Shown piece by piece: positions 40,873 to 48,820 of a DNA stretch of 64,000 nt. The notes beneath the pieces were generated by a model. It was given only the letters and a program-made list of their open reading frames with translations. It was not told the origin of the DNA and made no database searches. Origin of the DNA: Streptomyces barringtoniae (GTDB taxonomy: Bacteria; Actinomycetota; Actinomycetes; Streptomycetales; Streptomycetaceae); NCBI RefSeq assembly GCF_020819595.1, contig NZ_JAJHNP010000014.1, forward strand, positions 160,195 to 224,194. Direction: 5' to 3'. Positions within the stretch are counted from its first letter, which is position 1. The number at the start of each line of letters is the position of its first letter. Made by a program: the position numbers and the translations under genes.

Positions 40873-41268
40873 ATGCGACTCGAGTGGGACGCCTTCATCG
40901 CCGCAGTCCAAGAACGCGGAGAATACCCGTCACAGGAGGAGGCGGAACGGGCCTCCCGGGTCGTGCTGGCCCTGCTGGGCGCTCACCTGGTGGGCGAGGT
41001 GCGCGCCGAGTTGGCCGCCCGGCTTCCTGAGACGCTTGCGTATGTCCTGCTCAACCCGCTCCAAGCACATGAACCGCTGCCGCCCGAGAGGTTCATCCGG
41101 GCGACCGCGGCCTGGATCGAAGGCGCCACGGAGAAGACCGCCACATGGGACGTCAGCGCCGTACTCAGCGTCGTGGCCGACAACGCGGGCGAGGACCTGA
41201 TGAACCACATCCTGCTCCAGCTCCCGCCCGGCTACGACCTGCTCTTCGGACACCCGCGACCGAGCTGA
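40873..41268 (+). CDS. DUF2267 protein
   Basis: A 131-residue helical protein: WDAFIAAVQERGEYPSQEEA, ASRVVLALLGAHLVGEVRAE, LAARLPETLAYVLLNPL and TWDVSAVLSVVADNAGEDLM with LPPGYDLLFG. It has the two repeated helical halves of the DUF2267 family, length normal. GGGAGGACAGC precedes the ATG, ten bases after the phosphatase stop, so it is probably co-transcribed with it. Function is unknown; the family clusters with heat-shock and universal-stress genes in actinomycetes. It is the intact counterpart of 32867-33345. Confidence 0.85.
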   Translation: MRLEWDAFIAAVQERGEYPSQEEAERASRVVLALLGAHLVGEVRAELAARLPETLAYVLLNPLQAHEPLPPERFIRATAAWIEGATEKTATWDVSAVLSVVADNAGEDLMNHILLQLPPGYDLLFGHPRPS

Positions 41269-41599
41269 CCACCACCGGTCGTCAGCCGGCACCGGCGGAC
41301 GCTGGGGCCTCCGGTGCACCGCTGTTCAGCGGTGCGTGGTGGTGGAGATCGAGGTTGATCAGGCGAGGCTGGAGTTCGGCCGTTACCGGCACCGACCGCG
41401 TGTCCGACGGGTTCGCGGGGACCTGACGCCCGAGCTGGTCGACGAAGAACGTTGATCGAGGAGGTGTGCTTGAGCGCTTCAATCGCTGGGTTTCGCCATG
41501 CGCCGCGCTCCCCTGGGTTCGGGGGCAGGCCTACCAGCTGATCGTGAGTATCCACACGCTGCCCAATGGCTGCCCCCAAGGTTTCAGAGGGCGTTTGAT
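41269..41599. other. Region without a recognisable gene
   Basis: About 330 bases between DUF2267 and the IS5 element. No frame resembles a known protein. The right part, near 41600, should contain one end of the IS. Confidence 0.3.
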
Positions 41600-42595
41600 C
41601 TAGGTGGATTGCCCTTTATCTCCTAGTAAGTTCCTCGCCAGGTGGGTGTTGTCTCGTCCGTTATGCGCTTGGTGAGGTTGTCGATCGATGCGACGTGGAT
41701 CATGGCTTCGGAGCTCGCAGGCAGGGTCTCGTAGTCTCGGGCGAGGCGCCGGTGGAGCATGATCCAACCAATACTTCGTTCGACAACCCAGCGCCTTTTA
41801 ACAACGTGGAAGCCGCGAACTCCTGGGTTTCTGTTGACGACTTCGACGTCGATTCCGAGGCTGGCGCCGTGCTCGATGACGGAGTTCTTGAATCCCGTGT
41901 CGACCCAGCTCTTGGAGATGGTCGGGTAGGCCTTCTTGGCCTGGTTGAGGAGCTGGATTCCGACGGCGTTCTCGGAGAGGCTCGCGGCGGTGACGGTCAC
42001 GGCGAGGATGAGTCCGATCGTGTCGGTGAGGATGCCCCGTTTCCTGCCGACGATCTTCTTTGCGGCGTCGGTTCCCTGGCTGGTCAGGGGCACGTTGGTG
42101 GAGGTCTTCACGCTCTGGGTGTCGATCACGGAAGCGGTCGGTTCGGGCTTGCGTCCTTCCTTCACGCGGGCTAGTCCGGTCAGGTCGTAGTTGAGCTGGG
42201 CGAGGATTCCCTCGTCGCGCCAGGCGGCGTAGTAGGCGTAGACGGTGCCGTGGTTGGGGAAGTCGTGCGGGAGGTATTTCCAGGGGATTCCGGTGCGGTT
42301 GATGTAGAGGAGTGCGTTGAATACGTCGCGCAGGTCGACCTTTGCCGGCTGCCCGGTGGGCCTGCGGTCGAGCCGAGCTTTTCTCCAGGCAGTCAACGTC
42401 GGCTCGATTAAGGCCCATCTGGCGTCGGACAAGTCGCTGGGGTACGGCTTCCGCTGGCTCACGCCGTAGCGTGTTCACGGATGCGGCGGACTGTGCTGTT
42501 CCGCTGCCGCTGGGCGTTTCTGCCTGATCTTCAAATCAGCCGGACTTCGCGCACGAGAACCGGACTAAACGGGCGACCAAGTTCACAGCTCGGCG
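41600..42595 (-). mobile_element. IS5-family element, full copy
   Basis: The unit around the transposase at 41623-42462. Its 130 bases beyond the start codon (42463-42590) match those upstream of the truncated copy at 6542, including GTTTGAAGATCAGGCAGAAA. This shows the element extends to about 42590. Terminal repeats are imperfect and could not be fixed by eye, so the boundaries are approximate. Confidence 0.65.
41623..42462 (-). CDS. IS5-family transposase
   Basis: A 279-residue intact enzyme. N-terminal domain YPSDLSDARWALIEPTLTAW, RTGIPWKYLPHDFPNHGTVY; catalytic Asp in SVIDTQSVKTSTNV, Asp in SWVDTGFKNSVIEHG and Glu in RRWVVERSIGWIMLHRR. It is the full-length form of the copy truncated at 6917. 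No frameshift is seen, so it may be active. It separates the DUF2267 gene from the PP2C gene. Confidence 0.9.
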   Translation of the reverse strand: MSQRKPYPSDLSDARWALIEPTLTAWRKARLDRRPTGQPAKVDLRDVFNALLYINRTGIPWKYLPHDFPNHGTVYAYYAAWRDEGILAQLNYDLTGLARVKEGRKPEPTASVIDTQSVKTSTNVPLTSQGTDAAKKIVGRKRGILTDTIGLILAVTVTAASLSENAVGIQLLNQAKKAYPTISKSWVDTGFKNSVIEHGASLGIDVEVVNRNPGVRGFHVVKRRWVVERSIGWIMLHRRLARDYETLPASSEAMIHVASIDNLTKRITDETTPTWRGTY

Positions 42596-42683
42596 AATGC
42601 GAGGGCGCGCGTATGGGGCAAACACCTCAAGCCTGACGGACACGAAAGTCACTTACCGATATAGATCATCTTTAAATGCCCAC

Positions 42684-43838
42684 TCAGATGTCCGGCATGC
42701 CGACTCCTTCTTCGAGCCGGTCGACAAGGATCATCGCCATGTCGTCCGCCAAGTGGCCTTCGGTGTGGCCGATCAATGTGTGTTGCAGTTGCTCAAGAAA
42801 GTCTTTAGGGGTGGTGCTGAAGCTGATCGACTCCATGGTCTCCGGCAGAGGGAAGAAGTCGTTGACAGGGTTGCGGGCTTCGATCACGCCGTCGGTGTAG
42901 AGGAGTAGACGGTCTCCGGGGACGAACGGATAGCTCTCTGGTTTCTCGGGAGGGCTGGTGATCAGATCCTCCAGGCCCAGGGGCGGACGGGGGGAGGTGG
43001 GCATCAAAGGCTGAGTTCGGCCCTTGTGGAGTACCAGCGGGGGCGGATGGCCGCGGTTGACCAGTTGCACTACGGGTTCGTCGTTCGGCACCTGAGCGAT
43101 GAGCGCGGTGGTGAATCCCTCCGTCAGGGCTTCCTCGGGAAAGGCGCCCGGCACGGCCGCCTCCCGGCGAAGTGCAGCCGCGCAGTGGTTCATGACCCCC
43201 ACCAGGTCGTCCTCGTAATGTACGACCACCCGGAACGCGCCCAGCGCCACTGCGACAGCGCGCATGGCAGTCAGCCCCTTGCCGCGGACGTCCCCCACGA
43301 TCATCCGGACGCCGTACCGCGTCTGCACGGCCTCGTACAGATCACCGCCGACCTGCGCCCCGGTCCCGGCGGCGAGGCACAGGCTGGCAGCGCGCACCGG
43401 TCCCAAACGCTCGGGGACTGGCCGCAGAATGACCTCCTGCGCGCACACGGCGATCCGGCGGACCTGGTCGAGCTCGCTCCTTCTGCACGCACGTACGACG
43501 CTGCTCGTGATGAAACCGGCGACGGAGACCAGAGCCAGAGCCAGGAAGTTGGTGTAGACCTGCAGGGTGCCCCATGCCTGGTTGTAGGTGGCTGTGGTCA
43601 CGCTGACCGCCAGCGCGAGAGCCACTGCCAGAGCCGTGCCCCTGGGGCCCATCGTCACCGCCGCCAGCGCCGGCACCGCGGCGAGAAAGGGTCCGGTATA
43701 GATGAAGTGAGCGGGGGTGAGCTCGATGATCAGAACGGCCAGCGCGATCACAAACGGTACGCACTGCGCCAGTGCGAGCAGAGCCCTGCTTTGACTGCCC
43801 GCTCCTGCTCGAGAGGGTGAGCGGAAGAATGACACCAC
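42684..43838 (-). CDS. Membrane PP2C/SpoIIE-type serine phosphatase
   Basis: A 384-residue protein. Residues 15-115 hold four to five membrane spans (LAQCVPFVIALAVLIIELTP; AAVPALAAVTMGPRGTALAV; TNFLALALVSVAGFITSSVV). The cytoplasmic PP2C domain has GTGAQVGGDLYEAVQTRYGV, MIVGDVRGKGLTAMRAVAVA, VNRGHPPPLVLHKGR and LLLYTDGVIEARNPVNDFFP, with the metal-binding aspartates present, and ADDMAMILV at the end. Such phosphatases dephosphorylate STAS antagonists and thereby release sigma factors. With the STAS and ATPase genes nearby, it is the best candidate activator of this island's partner switch. Confidence 0.9.
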   Translation of the reverse strand: MVSFFRSPSRAGAGSQSRALLALAQCVPFVIALAVLIIELTPAHFIYTGPFLAAVPALAAVTMGPRGTALAVALALAVSVTTATYNQAWGTLQVYTNFLALALVSVAGFITSSVVRACRRSELDQVRRIAVCAQEVILRPVPERLGPVRAASLCLAAGTGAQVGGDLYEAVQTRYGVRMIVGDVRGKGLTAMRAVAVALGAFRVVVHYEDDLVGVMNHCAAALRREAAVPGAFPEEALTEGFTTALIAQVPNDEPVVQLVNRGHPPPLVLHKGRTQPLMPTSPRPPLGLEDLITSPPEKPESYPFVPGDRLLLYTDGVIEARNPVNDFFPLPETMESISFSTTPKDFLEQLQHTLIGHTEGHLADDMAMILVDRLEEGVGMPDI

Positions 43839-43950
43839 ACATTCAGCCTGCCTCGCCGACGCTCTGGCGGCCTCCCAGGGGACCAGACTCCGCCAGGTGA
43901 AGCAGTGAGGCCGCCAACCTAGCCGCTGCTCCGTCGGCTGAAGCGCTCAG

Positions 43951-44478
43951 TCAGACACAAGAACATGAGACCTTCGCCAGCGTGGTGCGGTGCGGCACCG
44001 GCACCCGATCGTCAAACTTCTCCAGCACGTACTGGTGGATCATCCGCTCCTTGGTGGTCATGCTGACCTTCGAACGGTGCAGACACTCGGCATGGACGGC
44101 CCGGATCGCCTCGGTAATCGCCCGCCGACCACGCAGCGGCGGCGTCCACCGCCCGTCCGCCAGACCCATCAGGCCGTGCTCGGCGTACTGAGCAGCCATC
44201 CGCTTCAGCGTGCGCTCACTGATCCACTCCAGACCCAGTTGCTTGGCCTCCCGCCGATCCAGCCCCTTCAACTCGGCCACCTTCGCCCGCCGCCGCTCCG
44301 TCAGCGTCGTCGACTGCGGGTCGTACTCCGCCCGAGGTTCATCGGGCCGGGCCCAAAACCGGCTGCCGCTGCGATAACCGGTCTCCACCTCGAGCAGATG
44401 CGCCTGCCGGATCTCGGCCCGCGCCAGGTCATGGCCCTGCAGATCCTCGCTCTGCGGCCGCTGGCGCCCCTCAGTCAT
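43951..44478 (-). pseudogene. TnsB-like transposase, N-terminal fragment
   Basis: The first 170 residues of a Tn7-like TnsB/Mu-type transposase: EYDPQSTTLTERRRAKVAEL, GLEWISERTLKRMAAQYAEH, GLMGLADGRWTPPLRGRRAI and MTTKERMIHQYVLEKF with VPVPHRTTLAKV. These are the helix-turn-helix repeats that bind transposon ends. The match stops near 43981 and SCSCV plus a stop follows, so the DDE catalytic domain of about 450 residues is gone. ATG 44478 overlaps the TnsA stop (ATGA). Confidence 0.8.
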
Positions 44479-45318
44479 CGCCGCCTCCCCGCCGGGTAGA
44501 TCCACGCGGCATCCCCCAGCGGCTGAGCAAGGTCCACCGCCAGCCGCCGGTGCCAGAGGAGATGAACGGCGTGCGCGCGGGCAACGGCCGGCAGCGACGT
44601 GGCATCCACCAGCTCCCCGAACCGCCGAGGCCGCTCCTGAACCAGCTCCAGAAGATCGCCATGCAGGCCGAGGCGGTCGGCCATCGGCCGACGCCGGGCG
44701 GACAGCGCATCCAGCCCGGCAGCGACATGACGGCGCCAGCCAGTCACCACCACGTAGCGCCATCCGGCCGCAGCCGCCGCCCGCTGCGCCGCTGCGAACT
44801 TCACGGCATCCTCATCCTTGATCAAATGAGCGGGCTGGACGTCGACCAGCACCGCCGTCCCCGGCAGCAGCACCAGGAAGTCCGGCGTGTGATCCTCACT
44901 GCCGTCGACAGTGGCAAACCGCAGCCGGAAGGGCTGGGAGAGCACCTCATCGACCTCACCCGTAAAATCCAAGGCCAGCAGCACACGGCGCTCGGCCAAG
45001 CTCTCGAAGCCATGCATCCGGCGTGACTGCGAGGTACTGCAACCCCGGGCGGTGCCTCTGGTGTGCTCGCCAAGTGAACTGACGTACCGGCGCCGAAGCC
45101 AGCGCGGGAAAGCCCGCCAGATCCTGGACCGGACAGATCACCTCAGCCTCAGACGCCTTCCACAACGCTGTCCAGCGCCGCCCCCAGCCCGAGCCCGTAT
45201 CCAGACGAGCAGCCGCCTCCGCATCGACGGCGTAGCAGGTGGCGAGGTCATCCAGAGTGCAGCTATGCGACCACACCGGTGCCGACTCCGCAGCAGTCGT
45301 ACGAACGGAAGCCTTCAT
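44475..45318 (-). pseudogene. TnsA-like endonuclease, frameshifted
   Basis: From ATG 45318 (MKASVRTTAAESAPVWSHSC) the frame runs to FTWRAHQRHRPGLQYLA near 45050, then moves frame to MHGFESLAERRVLLALDFTG, EVDEVLSQPFRL, TPDFLVLLPGTAVLVDVQPA and FAAAQRAAAAAGWRYVVVTG. The second part is the TnsA nuclease core, with the catalytic Asp in TPDFLV and VDVQ at the QxK position. Removing one G near 45040 joins the parts as QYLASRRMHGFESLAE. TnsA cuts the 5' ends of Tn7-like elements. The full protein would be about 280 residues. Confidence 0.75.
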
Positions 45319-45402
45319 GCACCCAGCACAGCCCGAGCAATTGGCATCCCGTACCACTTCCCGCGAATTCCCGCAGGTAGGAGAGCCGACCGCTACCCTG
45401 CG

Positions 45403-45536
45403 GGCCAACAGCACCGCGCAGAAGGCCCAACTACACCGCGCTCACGGCCCAGGTGAAGCGCTCGTGGGCCCCTGTGGTTGGCCCGTCTGAGCGGTGCTGT
45501 TGGCCTGCTGCGTGCGACTTTTCGAGTTGGGTGACA
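45403..45536 (+). repeat. Putative Tn7-like transposon end with TnsB-site repeats
   Basis: GCGGTGCTGTTGGCC occurs at 45491-45505 and, inverted, at 45403-45417; a related GCGGTGTAGTTGGGCC lies inverted at 45424-45439. The outer edge reads, on the minus strand from 45536, TGTCACCCAACTCGAAAAGT, with the TGT start typical of this superfamily. The repeats lie just upstream of tnsA, where the tnsA-side end should be. The five bases CTTGG beyond 45536 would be the target duplication, but the other end is deleted. Confidence 0.55.
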
Positions 45537-45674
45537 CTTGGTGACCTAAAAGGCGGCGCCCGCTCGCCGTCACCACCACGCGCCGCAGCGCCCCAGCCAT
45601 CTGCTGATCACTCAACCTGACCCGCCATCGCGTGGCGTGTGCGCAGGGATCTCACCTGTGGGCAGAATGCCCTG

Positions 45675-46070
45675 GTGCAGCCTCTGCCGGTTCCCTGCCC
45701 CGCGCACCTCATCCCGGATGCCACCGGCACCGACGTCTTCCACGACGTCTACCGCAACGCCATGGCGCACAACGCCGTATTCGTCGCCATCGAATCCGAA
45801 AAACGCCAGCGGTGGACCGTGAAAGCGGACACCCTCACCGCCGGCTCTGGCCACGCGGTCGCCGATACCGTCAACGAGGCCATCCGGGACGCGATCAGCC
45901 GCCTGGTCCACAGCCATGAGGTCGACCTGGACGCCTACGCGGGGCCGGTCTACTTCTTGATGCACGGCGTGCGCAGCGAAGAACGCGCCCGTGAACTCGC
46001 GGCCGCACTCCACGCCGCCCTCTATGGCAACCTGGAACCCCTGGCCCGCGCCGTCCCTCCCGCACCCTGA
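45675..46070 (+). CDS. Hypothetical protein, CPAxLIPDATG family
   Basis: A 131-residue protein starting at GTG 45675 (VQPLPVPCPAHLIPDATGTD). The same opening block occurs in a fragment at 6919-7005, which supports this start over the earlier GTG at 45639. It continues VFHDVYRNAMAHNAVFVAIE, TVKADTLTAGSGHAVADTVN, EAIRDAISRLVHSHEVDLDA and VRSEERARELAAALHAALYG. The alternation of short strands and helices suggests a small alpha/beta protein. No family is recognised. It stands alone beyond the Tn7-like end. Confidence 0.6.
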   Translation: MQPLPVPCPAHLIPDATGTDVFHDVYRNAMAHNAVFVAIESEKRQRWTVKADTLTAGSGHAVADTVNEAIRDAISRLVHSHEVDLDAYAGPVYFLMHGVRSEERARELAAALHAALYGNLEPLARAVPPAP

Positions 46071-46259
46071 CGCGCTCGCAACTCCCACGGCCGGCACCTG
46101 TGTGCACGCAGCGCACGGGCACGGGGCGGCTGCACCGCTGGGAGAACGCTGCAGCCGGGCGGGCGGCCCCGCAGGATCCGCGGACACAGCCCGCACCCGC
46201 GACATCGTCGACCCGATCACCCACGGTGGCGAGCCGGTCGGATCGCCCCCCACCAGGGA

Positions 46260-46631
46260 TCAGGAGAGTGCCCAGAGCACGGCAGCCACGATATCCACCT
46301 CCCAAAAGATGACCAGGGTGACGACGAGGGCGATGATGAAGGCAAACAGTCCCAGCGCCTTCAGCGCCACCCTCAGGCTGTCCGACTGCGAGCGGTTCTT
46401 CCGCCGGTTGCGGCTGCCCGCGTAATTCTCGGCCTGCTCGAGCTTCTTCTTCGCCGAGTTGTACGCCTTGCGGTCGTACGGCCGCCCGTTGGCTTCGTTG
46501 ACGGTGGGCCCTGCGGGAACGCCGGAATCCGCGCACGGTGAGCAGCGGCCGTGTCGGTGGGTAGTGAGCAATCGGTGGTTCTCCGCGAGCGGGGTCGGTG
46601 ACACCACTGAATGAGTGACCGATCCCGGCAT
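46260..46631 (-). CDS. Small membrane protein
   Basis: Up to 123 residues; the convincing part is the last 80: EANGRPYDRKAYNSAKKKLE, QAENYAGSRNRRKNRSQSDS and LRVALKALGLFAFIIALVVT, then LVIFWEVDIVAAVLWALS. It has a charged helical N-terminal half and two closely spaced membrane segments. No start codon lies close to the conserved-looking part, so the true N-terminus is uncertain or damaged. Function unknown. Its stop is followed by no obvious operon partner, and the FKBP fragment lies immediately upstream on the same strand. Confidence 0.45.
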   Translation of the reverse strand: MPGSVTHSVVSPTPLAENHRLLTTHRHGRCSPCADSGVPAGPTVNEANGRPYDRKAYNSAKKKLEQAENYAGSRNRRKNRSQSDSLRVALKALGLFAFIIALVVTLVIFWEVDIVAAVLWALS

Positions 46632-46635
46632 CGCC

Positions 46636-47178
46636 TCAGGTGGCGGCGAGGATGTCGAGGACCGAGATCACCGTGGCGCCGGGCTCCAGACCCTTCGGGG
46701 GATGCAGACCGTACGCCAGTTTCGCGGGGATGACGGCGAGGATCCGGCTGCCGACCCGCTGGCCGACCAGGGCGCGGTCCCACCCTGGGATGACGTTGCC
46801 CCGGCCGATCACGACCGTCAGCGGGCCGCCGTCCGCGTGGGAGCTGAGGAAGAGCTCGGCCTGGTCCTTGCCGCGGGCGGGCTCCCATGCGGCCGAGGAA
46901 TGCTGGAGGACCAGGGTCTGCCCGGCCTTCACCACCGGGCCGGTGCCGTCCACCAGGCGCTTGATGACCAGGCCCTTGGGGGCCGCCTGGTCGGGGACGG
47001 TCAGGGTTGCGGTGCCCTCGCCCTTGTTCATGCCTCCCTCGGGCAGCGCATTGGAGACCGAGTGCTGCTCGCCGGGGACGAGGGCGTGGGCGCCGATGAC
47101 GTTCAGGATGTCGACGGCGAACACGACGGTGTCCTTGCCGGTGACCCCGAGCTCGGCGCTGCCGGTCGTCCCGTAGCT
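46636..47178 (-). pseudogene. FKBP-type peptidyl-prolyl isomerase, N-terminally truncated
   Basis: The frame from about 47178 reads TTGSAELGVTGKDTVVFAVD, ILNVIGAHA, then a complete FKBP domain: GLVIKRLVDGTGPVVKAGQT, LTVVIGRGNVIPGWDRALVG, QRVGSRILAVIPAKLAYGLH and GATVISVLDIL. FKBPs of this type are exported lipoproteins with two FKBP-like halves; here the signal peptide and most of the first half are lost, with an in-frame TAA near 47180. The remaining domain has its active-site aromatics, but no proper start is present apart from GTG 47124. Confidence 0.75.
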
Positions 47179-47219
47179 TTACGGCCGACACGAACGGCCG
47201 GACCACTGGCAGCGTACGC

Positions 47220-47615
47220 GTGCAGGAGACCAGCCTGGCAGCAGACCAGCTTGCCTTCCTCAGGCTGGAGCTGGCCTCCGCGCGCGTCTTCAAGACCTGT
47301 CCGCACCTGGGCAGCACGGCCGCCAATCGTGCCTGGGCTGCAAAAATGGCGGCCGCGCTGGACCATGAAGCAGGTGGCCTCGAAGCCGCCCACTGGTCGG
47401 CCGGTGCGAGGCCCAAGGTCACCGTCTACGTCGGGGAGCTTCGAAGGAGCGCCGAGCTGTGGCGCGAGGCCGTGGCGGCACGTTCTGACAACAGTTACTG
47501 GGCCCGTTCCGACGACGCCTGGAACCAACCTTCCTCCAAGTATCAGCGGGACGTCCGGAAGGCTCTGGGACTGGCTTCGGATCTCCCCGCCACCTCTTTC
47601 GGGCCGCCGTTCTAG
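47220..47615 (+). CDS. Hypothetical helical protein
   Basis: A 131-residue protein from GTG 47220: ETSLAADQLAFLRLELASAR, CPHLGSTAANRAWAAKMAAA, LDHEAGGLEAAHWSAGARPK and VTVYVGELRRSAELWREAVA, with a C-terminal SSKYQRDVRKALGLASDLPA. It is predicted to be mostly helical. No ribosome site or family is recognised. A degraded copy of its central part lies at 47922-47990, showing that the segment has been duplicated. The upstream neighbour is the truncated FKBP on the opposite strand. Confidence 0.45.
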   Translation: MQETSLAADQLAFLRLELASARVFKTCPHLGSTAANRAWAAKMAAALDHEAGGLEAAHWSAGARPKVTVYVGELRRSAELWREAVAARSDNSYWARSDDAWNQPSSKYQRDVRKALGLASDLPATSFGPPF

Positions 47616-48036
47616 GTTCGACACGCCCCGGGTTGCTGATCGAGCCCGCCTGTTTGAGCCGGCTGTCGAACCGAAGCGCCCTCAGCACAGTTCAGTGCGT
47701 TCGGGCGCACGGTGGAAGCGGTGGCTGGCCCCATCCTGTCGGGTGGCTACCCGGCGTGGGTGACTGCTCGCCGCCGCCTCCCGCTGGATGCCGCAACCTC
47801 AGGGCATGGCGGATCCTCGCCAAGTTCCGCACCGGCCCTGACCGCGCCGCCCCCCTGCCCGGAGGAAGTGGGAAGACCTCTCCCACGTCTGGTTCAGGAG
47901 GTATGACCGAAGCCGCTCGAGTGGACGGCCGCCAATCGTGCCTGGGATGCGAAGACGGCGGCCGCGGTGGACCGTGAGACCTGATCGATGCGCCGTGCTG
48001 GGGTCCAGTCTGTGGTTGCGTGGCCACCGGTCGCGA
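47616..48036. repeat. Gene-free stretch with duplicated segment
   Basis: No gene is recognisable in these 420 bases. Positions 47922-47990 resemble 47327-47395 within the preceding gene (GGCCGCCAATCGTGCCTGGG is shared exactly, then similar sequence to GGACCRTGA), in the same orientation. The copy is out of context and truncated, so it looks like a decayed direct duplication. Confidence 0.5.
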
Positions 48037-48678
48037 CTACGCGGGGCTTTCAGGTCCCAGGGACGGAAGCACGGGGGCGAGGCCGGCCAGCGAGAGGGCG
48101 CAGGTGATCACGTTTTCGATGTCGCGGCGGGACTGTTCGGCCTCGTGGTGTACCTCGTACTGGATGATCAGCCCGTCGATCGCCGCGACGAGGAACCGCG
48201 TCAGCGCCGCCAGGTCCATCGGCGGTGGTGAGGTCTCGTGGGCGAGCGCGGAGCGGAAGACGTCTTCGACGCAGGCGCAGTAGCGGGTGTACTGCCAGGC
48301 GGCGAGCCACTCGAAGCCGGGGTTGCGGCGGCAGTAGATCATCAGCTCGTATTGCATCAGCTGGAGCCCGTCGTCGCCCACCACGAAGGCCCAGAAGGCG
48401 CGTGCTGCGTCGCCGATCGCCGCGGCCAGTCCCTTTTCGGGCGTCACCGCGTCGCGCAGGATCTGCTCGACCTGCTCGGTCACCGTGCCGATGACGGCGG
48501 TCAGTAGTTCGTCCTTGCCTCGGAACGCGTAGTGGATCGCGGCCTGCGCTGTTCCGGCATGTTCGGCGATGCGGCGCGTCGTGGCACGGTCCAGACCTTC
48601 GCGGGCCATGACCTCGATGGCGGCCTTCACGAACTGCTCGCGGCGCTCTTCGACCTTCATCCGAGGCAGGGTGGCCAC
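48037..48678 (-). CDS. TetR-family repressor of amine-oxidase cluster
   Basis: A 213-residue regulator. The TetR N-terminal helix-turn-helix is EERREQFVKAAIEVMAREGL, DRATTRRIAEHAGTAQAAIH and YAFRGKDELLTAVIGTVTEQ. The rest is the helical ligand-binding and dimerisation domain (DDGLQLMQYELMIYCRRNPG; TRFLVAAIDGLIIQYEVHHE). It is divergent from the FAD amine oxidase, with a perfect 16-bp palindrome between them. It therefore probably represses both, relieved by an amine, an aldehyde or a CoA ester from the pathway. Confidence 0.85.
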   Translation of the reverse strand: MATLPRMKVEERREQFVKAAIEVMAREGLDRATTRRIAEHAGTAQAAIHYAFRGKDELLTAVIGTVTEQVEQILRDAVTPEKGLAAAIGDAARAFWAFVVGDDGLQLMQYELMIYCRRNPGFEWLAAWQYTRYCACVEDVFRSALAHETSPPPMDLAALTRFLVAAIDGLIIQYEVHHEAEQSRRDIENVITCALSLAGLAPVLPSLGPESPA

Positions 48679-48760
48679 CTTCTTCCCCAGGTCCGCGACC
48701 GGGTCTTCCGGTCACCTCTTGACACCTTCACCGAAGCATACTTCACTCTGGCCACCCGAC

Positions 48761-48776
48761 TTGGTCAGCTGACCAA
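48761..48776. promoter_or_regulatory. TetR operator palindrome
   Basis: TTGGTCAGCTGACCAA is a perfect 16-bp inverted repeat in the 142-bp gap between the TetR gene and the amine oxidase. A half-site, TCTGACCAAA, follows at 48794-48803, 18 bases before the oxidase start. Size and position fit a TetR dimer site. Confidence 0.8.
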
Positions 48777-48820
48777 TTCGATTGACCTGTTCATCTGACC
48801 AAAATCTGGAAGGTGGCCTC

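Noticed and set aside
45612..46253. 213-residue minus-strand frame opposite the CPAxLIPDATG gene
   Set aside because: The plus-strand frame shares its start motif with an independent fragment elsewhere, which supports that strand instead.
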